DNA of 34,403 nucleotides from contig JBHJOS010000083.1 of assembly GCA_050329415.1 (NCBI GenBank), positions 1 to 34,403 of the forward strand, given 5' to 3'. Position numbers and translations under genes: made by a program. Shown here one piece after another: positions 1 to 8,123 of this stretch (the first letter of the stretch is position 1; every line of letters starts with the position of its first letter). Below the pieces are notes generated by a model. It was not told the origin of the DNA. It did not search any database and worked only from the letters and a program-made list of their open reading frames with translations. This stretch comes from JANNOG01 sp050329415 (GTDB lineage Bacteria; Actinomycetota; Actinomycetes; Actinomycetales; JBBAYJ01).

Positions 1-879
1 CACGCCGCCGTCCTGGCGCACGAGGCCGGGGTTCCGGACACCGCGGTGACGGACGTGACGCGCTCCCTCGGCCGGTACGACACACCGCGTGGCTGGACCG
101 CCACACCACGCCCCCACCTGCGGCGCGTGGTCTACCACGACGACAACGCCTGGCTCGGGCTGGCGCTCACCCAGGGGCTGCTGCTGGCGGGTGACACCCA
201 GCTCGCGGCCCCGGCCGAGCGGGCGCTCGACGTGGCTCGGCGCGGCGAGGACCCGCGCGGCGGCGTCCGCTGGAACGAGCGGGTGACCTCGCGGCACGCC
301 TGCGCGTCGGGACCCACCGCACTCCTGGCGCTGCGACTGGCGGAGGCGACGGGGCTGGCTCCGTCCGCCGACACGGCGATGCTGGTCGACCGGCAACTCG
401 CGTTCCTCGACGTCGATCTCGCTCGTTCCGACGGGCTCGTCGCGGACCACGTCGGCGCCGACGGCACCCGGCACCGGCAGGCGTGGACGTACAACCAGGG
501 CGCGGCCCTCGGCGCGCACCGGCTGGCGGGCGAACTGCTGGGCCGCGACGCCGGCGCCGAGCGCTCGCTGGCCCTCGCCCGGACCGCTGTCGGGCACTGG
601 ACGAGAGACCGGCTGTGGCGGGAGCCGCCGGCCTTCGTCGCGGTGCTCGCGCGGCAGCTCCTGGCCCTCGACGCCGCCCGCGGGACCGACGAGTTCCTGC
701 CATGGGTCGACGGCTGGCTGGATCGGGTCGCCACGGAGGGTCTGGACCCCGGGACGGACCTCGTCGGGGCCGGGGGGATCGGCCGCTACGGCGACAGTCG
801 CGTCATCGACCAGGCCGCGGTCGTCCAGGTGGCCGCCCTGCGGTCCCTGCCGCCGGAACGACGGGTGCAGGCCTGCTGA
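1..879 (+). CDS. GH76-like glycosyl hydrolase (alpha-1,6-mannanase family), 5' partial
   Basis: The frame is open from base 1, so the gene begins upstream; the GTG at 46 is inside it. The visible part resembles the GH76 (alpha/alpha)6-barrel family: a YHDDNAWLGLAL block near the left end, a GGVRWNE segment, and a TYNQGAALGAHRLAGEL helix. GH76 enzymes cleave alpha-1,6-mannan, and actinomycete homologues are annotated on general similarity only. Any signal peptide would lie outside the window. The gene ends 26 bp from the end of a convergent small gene. The family call is fairly safe, but substrate and catalytic competence are not shown, and the YHDD pair is only a candidate for catalytic acids. 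Confidence 0.72.
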   Translation, partial: HAAVLAHEAGVPDTAVTDVTRSLGRYDTPRGWTATPRPHLRRVVYHDDNAWLGLALTQGLLLAGDTQLAAPAERALDVARRGEDPRGGVRWNERVTSRHACASGPTALLALRLAEATGLAPSADTAMLVDRQLAFLDVDLARSDGLVADHVGADGTRHRQAWTYNQGAALGAHRLAGELLGRDAGAERSLALARTAVGHWTRDRLWREPPAFVAVLARQLLALDAARGTDEFLPWVDGWLDRVATEGLDPGTDLVGAGGIGRYGDSRVIDQAAVVQVAALRSLPPERRVQAC

Positions 880-904
880 CCCGCCGTGCCCCACGGCCGG
901 GCGC

Positions 905-1261
905 TCAGGCGGGCAGCACGCCGGCGCGGCGGTGCAGCTCGGCGAAGCTCTCGGCGAGCTCGTCGACGTCGACGGTGTTGCGCAGCGGGTGGCGCCCGTA
1001 GAGGCCGACGACCTGGCGACCGTCGGCGGTGTACCCCTCGACGCACCCGGGGTCCTGGTCGACGTCCTCGATCGGCTCCCAGCCCTGCTCGTCCAGGAAG
1101 TGCAGGACGGCCCGGCGGTCGGCCTCGTGGAGGCTGGGACCGGGGACGGGACACGCCACGTCGTCCGACGGACGGGGCCGGACGAGGACACCGCAACCGG
1201 TGACATCGTCGAGGTGGGCGACGTGGCAGGCGGAGACGACGGACCGCACAGAAGACTCCAT
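905..1261 (-). CDS. Hypothetical protein, 118 aa
   Basis: I do not recognise a family. The composition is that of a real soluble protein: it is acidic, with segments such as LHFLDEQGWEPIEDVDQDPG and GYTADGRQVVGLYGRHPLRN, and a final amphipathic helix ELAESFAELHRRAG. It has no membrane segment or signal peptide. The ATG at 1261 has only a weak upstream purine run (ACGGA). An inverted repeat with 8-bp arms lies just upstream and could be its operator. The gene is convergent with the GH76-like gene and is transcribed away from the 5-oxoprolinase genes across a terminator-like hairpin. Confidence 0.6.
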   Translation of the reverse strand: MESSVRSVVSACHVAHLDDVTGCGVLVRPRPSDDVACPVPGPSLHEADRRAVLHFLDEQGWEPIEDVDQDPGCVEGYTADGRQVVGLYGRHPLRNTVDVDELAESFAELHRRAGVLPA

Positions 1262-1265
1262 TCCG

Positions 1266-1309
1266 TGATCAGAGCGTCGCCGAAGGTATCCGGATCTCCT
1301 GTCTGATCA
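1266..1309. promoter_or_regulatory. Inverted repeat upstream of the 118-aa gene
   Basis: TGATCAGA at 1266-1273 and TCTGATCA at 1302-1309 form perfect 8-bp arms around a 28-base spacer. They sit just upstream of the ATG at 1261 of the minus-strand small gene. A regulator site is possible; no family assignment can be made. Confidence 0.3.
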
Positions 1310-1324
1310 TGGCGTTCCGGACTC

Positions 1325-1358
1325 GTCCGTTCGGCTGTACTTCACACCTCGAACGGAC
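1325..1358. terminator. Terminator-like hairpin after pxpC
   Basis: GTCCGTTCG (1325-1333) and CGAACGGAC (1350-1358) pair over 9 bp with a 16-base loop, six bases past the pxpC stop. There is no clear U tract, which is common for hairpins in high-GC actinomycetes. It would end the long minus-strand operon. Confidence 0.5.
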
Positions 1359-1364
1359 ACGGGA

Positions 1365-2234
1365 TCAGCCGGTCGAGCAGAACCTCACGGGCGTTCCGGG
1401 CGGGCACTGCGCCAGCCCGTCGAGGTCGGCGTCGACGACCACTCCGATCACCGGATAGCCGCCGGTCGTCGGGTGGTCCGGGCCGAGGACCACAGGCCTG
1501 CCGGCGGGCGGCACCTGAAGCGCCCCGCGGACCATCCCCTCGCTCGGCAGCTCCCGACCGGCCGCCGCCGGCGTGCGGGCGAGCGGCGGACCCTCCAGCC
1601 TCACCCCGACCCGGCTCGACGCCGGCGAGACCGTCCACTCGACCCCCATCAGCGCCGCCCATGACGCATCCGGGAACCAGTCCCGGCGAGGTCCGGGCCG
1701 CAGTCGCAGGACGGCCTCCCGCGGCGGCGGCGGCGCCGGGGCGACGTCGACCCGGGGCAGAGCGGCGGGGGCGGAACCCACGGGCACCCGGTCGCCCACG
1801 CCCAGCGGCTCGGGTCCCAGCCCCGCGAGGGTGTCACGCGACCGGGAGCCGAGCACCGGGACCGCGTCGACCCCGCCGCGGACCGCCACCACCACGTGCA
1901 GTCCGGCCGTGATCGCACCGACATCGAGGCGGGCCCCGGGACGCAGGTTCAGGGGCGCCCCCCGCCCGGCCGGGCGCCCGTCGACCGACACCGGGGCGAC
2001 GGCGCCCGCGACGGCGACCGTGAGGTGACCGCTCGCCCGAAACCCGGCAAGGCCCAGCAGAAGCTCGAGCCCGGCCAGGTGCTCCGGGTTCCCCACGAGC
2101 CGGTTCGCCAGTCGCAGGGCTCCCCGGTCGGCGGCGCCCGACCGCCCGACTGCCAGGTGCGCGTGACCGGGGCGCCCGAGGTCCTGGACGAGCAGCTCCG
2201 TGAGACACGCCTCGACGTGCAGCGACCGGCTCAC
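1365..2234 (-). CDS. pxpC: 5-oxoprolinase subunit PxpC (KipA-type, carboxyltransferase-like domain)
   Basis: PxpC is one subunit of the ATP-dependent PxpABC 5-oxoprolinase, which opens 5-oxoproline to glutamate. The 289-residue product matches the usual family length. Visible family features include the starting region LHVEACLTELLVQDLGRPG, then GAADRGALRLANRLVGN, and late in the protein EGMVRGALQVPPAGRPVVLGPDHPTTGGYPVIG split over a conserved loop (EGMV..GALQVP, then TTGGYP). The GTG at 2234-2232 overlaps the pxpB stop in a GTGA arrangement, which decides the start and implies translational coupling. A second GTG directly upstream (2237) is an alternative. It is the last gene of the operon. 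Confidence 0.9.
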   Translation of the reverse strand: MSRSLHVEACLTELLVQDLGRPGHAHLAVGRSGAADRGALRLANRLVGNPEHLAGLELLLGLAGFRASGHLTVAVAGAVAPVSVDGRPAGRGAPLNLRPGARLDVGAITAGLHVVVAVRGGVDAVPVLGSRSRDTLAGLGPEPLGVGDRVPVGSAPAALPRVDVAPAPPPPREAVLRLRPGPRRDWFPDASWAALMGVEWTVSPASSRVGVRLEGPPLARTPAAAGRELPSEGMVRGALQVPPAGRPVVLGPDHPTTGGYPVIGVVVDADLDGLAQCPPGTPVRFCSTG

Positions 2235-3037
2235 CACGCGGCGTCGAACCGGACCCGGGTCCCCGGTGGGAGCAGGGCGGGCGGGTTGCGAGCGGGGTCG
2301 AAGAGGGTGGGCGCGGGGTCGGCGAGGGTGCCGACGAGCCGCCAGCCGCCCGGGCTGGCCCGGGGGTACACCCCGGCGTGGGGACCCGCCAGCCCGAGGC
2401 TGCCCGCGGGTACCCGCGAGCGGGGGATATCCAGCCTCGGCACCGCGAGACCACCGCCCACGAGGTAGCCGAACCCCGGGGCGAACCCGGTGAACGCCAC
2501 CGTCCACACGGTGGCCGTCACCCGGTGGACGACCCCCGCGGACGGGAGCCCGAGGAGCCCGGCCACGTCGGCCAGGTCGGGACCGTCGAAGCGCACGGCG
2601 AGCACGACATCGACCGGCCCGGGCGACTCGGCGGACGACACGGACGACACGGACGACACGGACGACACGGACGACGCAGGCCCCGCCGGGCCGGGCCGCC
2701 GGTCCGCCGTGACCCCCGGGGCGGTCCGGTCCCCCGGGGCGGTCCGGGCCGCCACCCCGGCCAGGAGTCGACCCAGCTCCGAGTGCCGCGCGGGCGGCCC
2801 CGTCACGAGGACGGTCGCTGCCGCCGGCACCACGTCGACGGCCAGTGCCCCGGCCGGCCCGCACCGGACCGCCTCGGCCAGGCGCAGGACGGTCGCGGCG
2901 TCGCCGACCGGGTCCCCGGTGACCCTCGGCTCGAGCAGCCAGCCCACGTCGCCGACCGGGCGGAGGATGAGCCCTCCGCCCGCGGCCACCCGGGCGTCGC
3001 CGGTGCCCCGGTCCGGGGGCGGGCACCCGCCCGTCAC
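2231..3037 (-). CDS. pxpB: 5-oxoprolinase subunit PxpB (KipI-type)
   Basis: This subunit acts with PxpA and PxpC in ATP-dependent 5-oxoproline hydrolysis. The C-terminal half shows the family signature FTGFAPGFGYL, then RVPAGSLGLAGPHAGVYP and SPGGWRLVG. The start chosen is the GTG at 3037-3035, which overlaps the pxpA stop (GTGA); a longer open frame upstream lies inside pxpA and is ignored. At 268 residues it exceeds the usual roughly 220-240. The excess is a low-complexity linker between the two halves, containing a Ser-Ser-Val tandem repeat encoded by a 9-bp DNA repeat. Confidence 0.9.
   Translation of the reverse strand: MTGGCPPPDRGTGDARVAAGGGLILRPVGDVGWLLEPRVTGDPVGDAATVLRLAEAVRCGPAGALAVDVVPAAATVLVTGPPARHSELGRLLAGVAARTAPGDRTAPGVTADRRPGPAGPASSVSSVSSVSSVSSAESPGPVDVVLAVRFDGPDLADVAGLLGLPSAGVVHRVTATVWTVAFTGFAPGFGYLVGGGLAVPRLDIPRSRVPAGSLGLAGPHAGVYPRASPGGWRLVGTLADPAPTLFDPARNPPALLPPGTRVRFDAAW
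2632..2676. repeat. 9-bp tandem repeat inside pxpB
   Basis: Five copies of CGGACGACA (the last ends in G) lie head to tail. On the minus strand they encode repeated Ser-Ser-Val in the PxpB interdomain linker. The copies are nearly identical at DNA level, pointing to recent slippage; a change in copy number keeps the frame. Confidence 0.9.
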
Positions 3038-3774
3038 GGCGCCGCCAGTGCCCGCAGCTCGATTCCGGCCGCCACCAGTCCCGCCCGGACCGCCCGGGCG
3101 ATCGCGACCGCGCCCGGGGTGTCGCCGTGCACGCACACGGTCCCGACCGCCCCCGACCGGGCGAGTGCGACCGCCTGCGCGGCGGCGGCAGCCGGGTCGG
3201 CCAGCACGGCACCCGGCAGCCGCCGGTCCACCAGCCGTCCCGCACCGTCGTAGCGGCGGTCCGCGAATCCCTCGACGACGACCCGCAGGCCCGTCCGACG
3301 CGCCGCCTCGGCCAGGCGCCCGCCGGGGAAGCCCACGACGGCCAGCGAGGAGTCGACGGCGGCGACCCCGGCGACCACGGCCGCCGCCTGCTCCTCATGC
3401 TCATGAACGGCGTGGTAGAGGGCGCCGTGCGCCTTGACGTGCCTCACCGCTCCGCCTTCGGCCCGGGCCAGCGCCTGCACCGCCCCGATCTGGTAGGCGA
3501 CATCCGCCGCGAGATCGTCGTGCTCGACGTCGACGAAGCGCCGACCGAACCCGGCGAGGTCGCGGTAGGCGACCTGGGCCCCGATTCCGACGCCGTGCGA
3601 CACGGCCAGGGCACACGCCCGCCGGATGGTCGCCGGGTCCCCGGCGTGAAAGCCGCCGGCGACGTTGGCGCTGGTGAGAAACGGTATGAGGGCGGCGTCA
3701 TCGCCCAGGGTCCAGCGGCCGAAGGACTCGGCGACGTCGGCGTTGAGGTCCACGCTCCCGGGCACACCGACCAC
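3034..3774 (-). CDS. pxpA: 5-oxoprolinase subunit PxpA (LamB/YcsF family)
   Basis: PxpA is a TIM-barrel-like LamB/YcsF protein of the 5-oxoprolinase complex. The N terminus has VDLNADVAESFGRW and TSANVAGGFHAGDP, the family's metal/substrate-binding signatures, with Ala and Gly where many homologues have Cys. The segment VRHVKAHGALYHAV and the C-terminal VGTVCVHGDTPGAV are also typical. The 246-residue length is normal. The GTG at 3774 is taken as start; a GTG at 3765 would remove three residues. It lies 35 bp after dhaM on the same strand and overlaps pxpB, so it belongs to the glycerol/DHA operon. Confidence 0.93.
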   Translation of the reverse strand: MVGVPGSVDLNADVAESFGRWTLGDDAALIPFLTSANVAGGFHAGDPATIRRACALAVSHGVGIGAQVAYRDLAGFGRRFVDVEHDDLAADVAYQIGAVQALARAEGGAVRHVKAHGALYHAVHEHEEQAAAVVAGVAAVDSSLAVVGFPGGRLAEAARRTGLRVVVEGFADRRYDGAGRLVDRRLPGAVLADPAAAAAQAVALARSGAVGTVCVHGDTPGAVAIARAVRAGLVAAGIELRALAAP

Positions 3775-3809
3775 GGTGCCCCATCCGGGTCGACCGGTCG
3801 ACGCCCGGC

Positions 3810-6380
3810 TCAGCCCAGGGCGGCACGGACCGCCGCGGCGTCCGGCAGGTCGAGCGCACGGCGGGCGAGGCGCTCGGCGTCGCGCACCGAAACCTCACGG
3901 ACTGCGTCCTTGACGGCAGCCACGGCAGGCGCGGCGACGCTGAGCTCGCGGACCCCGAGTCCGACGAGCAGGGCGGCGGCACCCGGCTCGGCGGCGAGCT
4001 CGCCGCAGACGGCGACCCGTACCCCACTCGGCACGGCGGCCCGGCAGACCTCGCCGACGAGGCGCAGGACCGCGGGGTCGAGCGCATCTCCCAGCGCGGC
4101 CACGGCCGCGTTGCCCCGCTCCGCGGCCAGCGTGTACTGCGTGAGGTCGTTCGTCCCGATACTCATGAAGTCGACGAGCCGGACGAGATGGGTGGCCCGC
4201 AGGGCCGCGGCCGGCACCTCGACCATGATCCCGACCTCGAGACCCGGCGGGACACCTGGCAGGCCGAGGCCGTCCGCGGCTTCGTCGAGCGCGTCGCGGG
4301 CAGCAACGACCTCGGCCGTCGTCGTCACCATGGGGAACATCACGGCGACCGGGTGCTCGGCGGCGACCCGGAGAATCGCCCTCAGCTGGGGCTGGAAGAG
4401 GTCCGGGCGCGCCAGTGACAGCCGCAGGCCCCGCAAGCCCAGGAAGGGGTTGGCCTCGACCGGCTGGGGGACGTAGGACAGCGGCTTGTCCCCACCCACG
4501 TCGAGGGTACGGATCGTCACCCGGTGGCCCCCGGCGGCCCGCGCGACGGCGGCGTACGCCTCCACCTGCTCGTCCTCCGACGGGGCGGCGTCGCGACCGA
4601 GGAACAGGAACTCGGTCCGCACCAGGCCCACGCCCTCGGCGCCCTCGACGGCACCTTTCGCGGCGTCGTCGGCCGAGCGGGCGTTGACCTCGACGGCGAC
4701 CCGAACCCCATCGGTCGTGACAGCGGGACGCCCGGCCCGCTCGCGCGCCCGGGACCGGGCCTGGCGATCGGCGGCGACCGCCGCCCGCCATCGCGCCAGC
4801 TCGTCCGGACCGGGGTCGACGACGACCTCGCCGGTGGCGCCGTCCATGGCGACCGGAGTCCCGGCGGGCACCGTCGACAGACCCGGACCGGCGGCCACGA
4901 CCATGGGAAGGCCGAGAGAGCGGGCGAGGATGGCCGCGTGCGAGGTGGGACTGCCGACCGCCGTCACCACCCCTGCCACGATCGTCGGATCGAGGTGGAG
5001 CACGTCGTCCGGAGTGACGTCGGTCGCGACCAGGATCCCCGGCTGCGAGCGCAGTCCCTCGGAACCCACCAGGATCCGAAGGACCCGGGTGGCGACGTCG
5101 CGGACGTCGGCGGCCCGGGCCCGCTGGTAGGGGTCCGGCAGGGCGTCCAGGCGCACCGCCGCGGCCTCGGCGGCCTCGCGCCAGGCCCGCGCGGCCGAGG
5201 CGCCGCCGACCACCGCGGCGAACGCCGGCGCCAGGAGGTCCTCGTCCTCGAGCAGGAACTCGTGAGCGGTGAAGATCGCTGCGTCGGTCGCGCCGGCCCG
5301 GGCCAGGGCCGCCGCGGCGGCGGCCCGCACGGCCCCGGCCGCCCGGTCGAGGGCCGCGCGCAGGGCGGCCGCCTCCTGCTCCGGCGGCCCCGGAGGTTCG
5401 TCGGGCAACGAGGGCAGGTCGGCGACCGCGTGCCATGCCGGGCCGACCGCCCGGCCCGGTGCGGCCGGGAGGCCCGGCCCGTGCCGGGCGTCGCGATCGG
5501 CGTCGTCGGGTCCGGGCTCGGCACCGACCCCCGGACCGGAGGTCGACGGGCCGAGGGCGGTCCCGCGCGGACCGGCATCGCCCGTGCCCTCGCCGAAGCC
5601 GGCGCGGACGAGAGCGACCAGTGCCGCCACCGCCGCCTCGGCGTCCGGACCCGACGCCGAGATCCGCACCCGGTCCCGTTCCCGGGCGCCCAGTGCCGAC
5701 ACCGCGCTGATGGACCGGGCGTCGGCCTCGCGGCCGTCCTCGGCCAGTCGGGTGAGGCGGACCCGGGCGTCGAAGCGCCGGGCGGCCGCCACGAGGACCG
5801 CCGCCGGGCGGGCGTGCAGGCCGTGCGGGTTGACGACATCGACCTCGTCCGCCGCCGCGTCCGCCGCCATCTGCGCCGCCGCGTCCGGAGCGTCGACGGA
5901 GGTCACGGTGGGCGGGTGCAGCGGCCCGGGCTCCGGCTCGCCCAAGGCGTCCACCTTGGCGCGGGCGGCAGTGGCGGCCTCCGCGGCGACCTCCGTGAGC
6001 CCGGCGCCGGACCCGGCGAGCACGGTGGCCGCCACGAGACCCTCGACGAGCGGTGCCGGGGAGAGCCGGACCGGCACCGGGAGGTCACCGGCCAGCTCCG
6101 TGGCCAGCTCGGCGGACAGGACGGCACTGCCCAGGTCGACCAGGACGAGGATCCCGCCGTCCGGGACGTCCGCGGGGAGGCGGGCGGCGACCTCGGTGAG
6201 CGCGGTGGCGACCGCCGCCGCGTCCGTGCCGAGCCCGCCGCCGGCCCCGGCTGCGGCGGCGACCGGGGCCGGCGACTCCCCAGCCATCTGCGCGGCCAGG
6301 GCGATCGCGGCGGAGGCCAGCGGCGCCGAGTGGGACACCACCACCAGCCCGACCCGCGGGCGCCCGTCGACGGCGGTCAT
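3810..6380 (-). CDS. dhaM: DhaM: EIIA(Dha)-HPr-Enzyme I fusion phosphotransferase
   Basis: DhaM passes phosphate from PEP to ADP bound on DhaL, for dihydroxyacetone phosphorylation. The 856-residue protein has three modules. An EIIA(Man/Dha)-type domain (about 1-145) has active His17 in VVVSHS. An HPr domain (about 178-265) has His189 in NPHGLHARPAA. An Enzyme I part (about 300-856) has His481 in GSPTSHAAILAR, the GVGLVRTEFLFLGRD segment, and the PEP-binding end with MSIGTNDLTQYTLAAERGN. E. coli DhaM keeps only the N-terminal part of EI, so this form should be self-sufficient for PEP use. The ATG at 6380 overlaps the dhaL stop (ATGA). Confidence 0.95.
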   Translation of the reverse strand: MTAVDGRPRVGLVVVSHSAPLASAAIALAAQMAGESPAPVAAAAGAGGGLGTDAAAVATALTEVAARLPADVPDGGILVLVDLGSAVLSAELATELAGDLPVPVRLSPAPLVEGLVAATVLAGSGAGLTEVAAEAATAARAKVDALGEPEPGPLHPPTVTSVDAPDAAAQMAADAAADEVDVVNPHGLHARPAAVLVAAARRFDARVRLTRLAEDGREADARSISAVSALGARERDRVRISASGPDAEAAVAALVALVRAGFGEGTGDAGPRGTALGPSTSGPGVGAEPGPDDADRDARHGPGLPAAPGRAVGPAWHAVADLPSLPDEPPGPPEQEAAALRAALDRAAGAVRAAAAAALARAGATDAAIFTAHEFLLEDEDLLAPAFAAVVGGASAARAWREAAEAAAVRLDALPDPYQRARAADVRDVATRVLRILVGSEGLRSQPGILVATDVTPDDVLHLDPTIVAGVVTAVGSPTSHAAILARSLGLPMVVAAGPGLSTVPAGTPVAMDGATGEVVVDPGPDELARWRAAVAADRQARSRARERAGRPAVTTDGVRVAVEVNARSADDAAKGAVEGAEGVGLVRTEFLFLGRDAAPSEDEQVEAYAAVARAAGGHRVTIRTLDVGGDKPLSYVPQPVEANPFLGLRGLRLSLARPDLFQPQLRAILRVAAEHPVAVMFPMVTTTAEVVAARDALDEAADGLGLPGVPPGLEVGIMVEVPAAALRATHLVRLVDFMSIGTNDLTQYTLAAERGNAAVAALGDALDPAVLRLVGEVCRAAVPSGVRVAVCGELAAEPGAAALLVGLGVRELSVAAPAVAAVKDAVREVSVRDAERLARRALDLPDAAAVRAALG

Positions 6381-7087
6381 GAGCCGACCGGGCCACCGTC
6401 CCGGGCGCCGACCGGGCCGCCGTCCGGGTCGCCGTCCGGGTCGCCGTCCGCGAGGCTCGCGGCGAGCGTCTCGAAGAGCAGGGCCGTGGAGCCGGCCCCC
6501 GGGTCGGTGTGACCGGCCGAACGCTCCCCGAGATAGCTCGCCCGCCCCCGCCGAGCCACCAGCGGGGTCGTGGCGTCCCTGCCACGGGCGGCGGCGGCCG
6601 CCGCGGCCGCTGCGGCGGCCGCCGCGCCCGACCCTGCGGCAACTTCCGCCTCGTACGCCTCGAGGGCCGGCAGCATCGCGTCCACCATCGTCTTGTCGCC
6701 GGGCTCGGCCCTGCCGCGCGCGACGACCCCCTCGTAGCCGGCGCGAAGGACAGCCCCGAGCCGATCGGCCGGCAGCTCGCCCGCATCGCCGGCGGCCCCC
6801 GCGGCCCGCAGGAAGAACGTGCCGTAGAGGGGTCCGCTGGCGCCGCCGACGGTGCTGACGAGGGTCATCCCGACCGTCTTCAGCAGGTCGCCGGCGGCAC
6901 CCGGCGGGTCGGTCCCGACCTTGCCCACCACCGCCCGCAGGCCGCGGTCCATGTTGATGCCGTGGTCGGCGTCGCCGATGGCGGAGTCCAGCTCCGTCAG
7001 CCATTCCTTCCGCTCGGCGACGGCGGCGGCGAACCGGCGCAGCCAGTCCTGCAGGTCCGCCGCGGACACGAGGTCGGTTCCGGTCAT
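6377..7087 (-). CDS. dhaL: Dihydroxyacetone kinase ADP-binding subunit DhaL
   Basis: DhaL holds ADP/ATP as a cofactor that DhaM rephosphorylates and DhaK uses. The Mg-binding DSAIGDADHGINMDRG motif lies near residues 34-49, with SxxGGASGPLYGTFF further on. Family signatures DKTMVDAM and the C-terminal GHTDPGAGSTALLFE are present. An alanine run of more than ten residues (about 6590-6635) interrupts the helical bundle, and the tail carries GDPDGDPDGGPVG-like repeats, so it is longer than typical DhaL (about 210 residues). It sits 6 bp after dhaK and overlaps dhaM by 4 bp. Confidence 0.94.
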   Translation of the reverse strand: MTGTDLVSAADLQDWLRRFAAAVAERKEWLTELDSAIGDADHGINMDRGLRAVVGKVGTDPPGAAGDLLKTVGMTLVSTVGGASGPLYGTFFLRAAGAAGDAGELPADRLGAVLRAGYEGVVARGRAEPGDKTMVDAMLPALEAYEAEVAAGSGAAAAAAAAAAAAARGRDATTPLVARRGRASYLGERSAGHTDPGAGSTALLFETLAASLADGDPDGDPDGGPVGARDGGPVGS

Positions 7088-7093
7088 CTGCTG

Positions 7094-8095
7094 TCAGACC
7101 CCCCAGCGCAGCCCGGAGGTGCGGACCGGGGCGTCCCACAGCGACAGCAGCTCGTCGTCCACCCGGAGCAGGGTCACCGACGCTCCGGCCATCTCCAGGG
7201 ACGTGATGTATGGCCCGACGAGGGAGCGCGCCACCGTGATCCCGTGCCGGTCGAGGATCGCAGCGACCTCGCCGTACAGGACGTAGAGCTCGATCAGCGG
7301 GGTGCCACCCATGCCGTTGACGAAACAGATCACCGGGTCCCCGGACCGGAACGGGAGGTCGGCGACGACCGGCTCGACGAGCCGCTGCGCCACCTCGCTG
7401 GCCGGGCCGAGCGGCACCCGCTCCCGCCCCGGCTCCCCGTGGATCCCGATGCCGATCTCCATCTGGTCCTCGGGCAGGTCGAACGTCGGCTTGCCGACCG
7501 CCGGGACCGTGCACGAGGTCAGCGCCATGCCCATGCTGCGGCCCTCAGCGTTGACGCGGCGGGCGACGTCGGCGCAGGCCGCGAGGTCACGGCCCTGGTC
7601 GGCCGCCGCCCCGACGATCTTCTCGACGAGGACGGTGACGCCGACCCCGCGCCGGCCGGTGGTGTAAAGGCTGTCCTGGACGGCCACGTCGTCGTCGGTG
7701 ACGACCTGGACGACCTCGGTCCCGGTCTCGGCGGCCGCGAGCTCGGCGCCCATCTCGAAGTTCATGACGTCGCCGGTGTAGTTCTTCACGATGTGGAGGA
7801 CACCGGCGCCGCCGTCGACGAGCCGGGTGGCGGCGAGCATCTGGTCCGGGGTGGGCGAGGTGAACACCTCCCCGGCGCACGCGGCGTCCAGCATTCCCGG
7901 GCCGACGAAGCCGCCGTGCAGCGGCTCGTGGCCGGAGCCGCCGCCGGAGACCAGCCCAACCTTGCCCCGGACCGGGGCGTCCGCTCGGTGGATCACCTTG
8001 TGCTCGTGGTCGACCCGCAGCTCGGGGTGGGCCGCCTCGACTCCCCGCAGGGCGTCGGCGACCACTGTCTCAGCGTCGTTGATGAGCTTCTTCAT
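7094..8095 (-). CDS. dhaK: Dihydroxyacetone kinase substrate-binding subunit DhaK
   Basis: DhaK binds dihydroxyacetone covalently and receives phosphate from DhaL, making DHAP for glycolysis. The 333-residue length is standard. Visible motifs are GLVSGGGSGHEPLHGGFVG, IVKNYTGDVMNFE, and GIGIHGEPG, whose His forms the hemiaminal with substrate. The ATG at 8095 is preceded by a good Shine-Dalgarno (GGGAGAGG, then AAC). It lies 28 bp after the MIP channel gene. Confidence 0.96.
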   Translation of the reverse strand: MKKLINDAETVVADALRGVEAAHPELRVDHEHKVIHRADAPVRGKVGLVSGGGSGHEPLHGGFVGPGMLDAACAGEVFTSPTPDQMLAATRLVDGGAGVLHIVKNYTGDVMNFEMGAELAAAETGTEVVQVVTDDDVAVQDSLYTTGRRGVGVTVLVEKIVGAAADQGRDLAACADVARRVNAEGRSMGMALTSCTVPAVGKPTFDLPEDQMEIGIGIHGEPGRERVPLGPASEVAQRLVEPVVADLPFRSGDPVICFVNGMGGTPLIELYVLYGEVAAILDRHGITVARSLVGPYITSLEMAGASVTLLRVDDELLSLWDAPVRTSGLRWGV

Positions 8096-8123
8096 GTTCC
8101 TCTCCCGTGTCCGTGGGCCGGTC

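Noticed and set aside
6381..7514. An open frame continuing upstream of dhaM for over 370 codons
   Set aside because: It is Arg/Gly-rich and lies out of frame over dhaL and dhaK. The ATG at 6380 with ATGA overlap and the EIIA homology beginning there set the true start.
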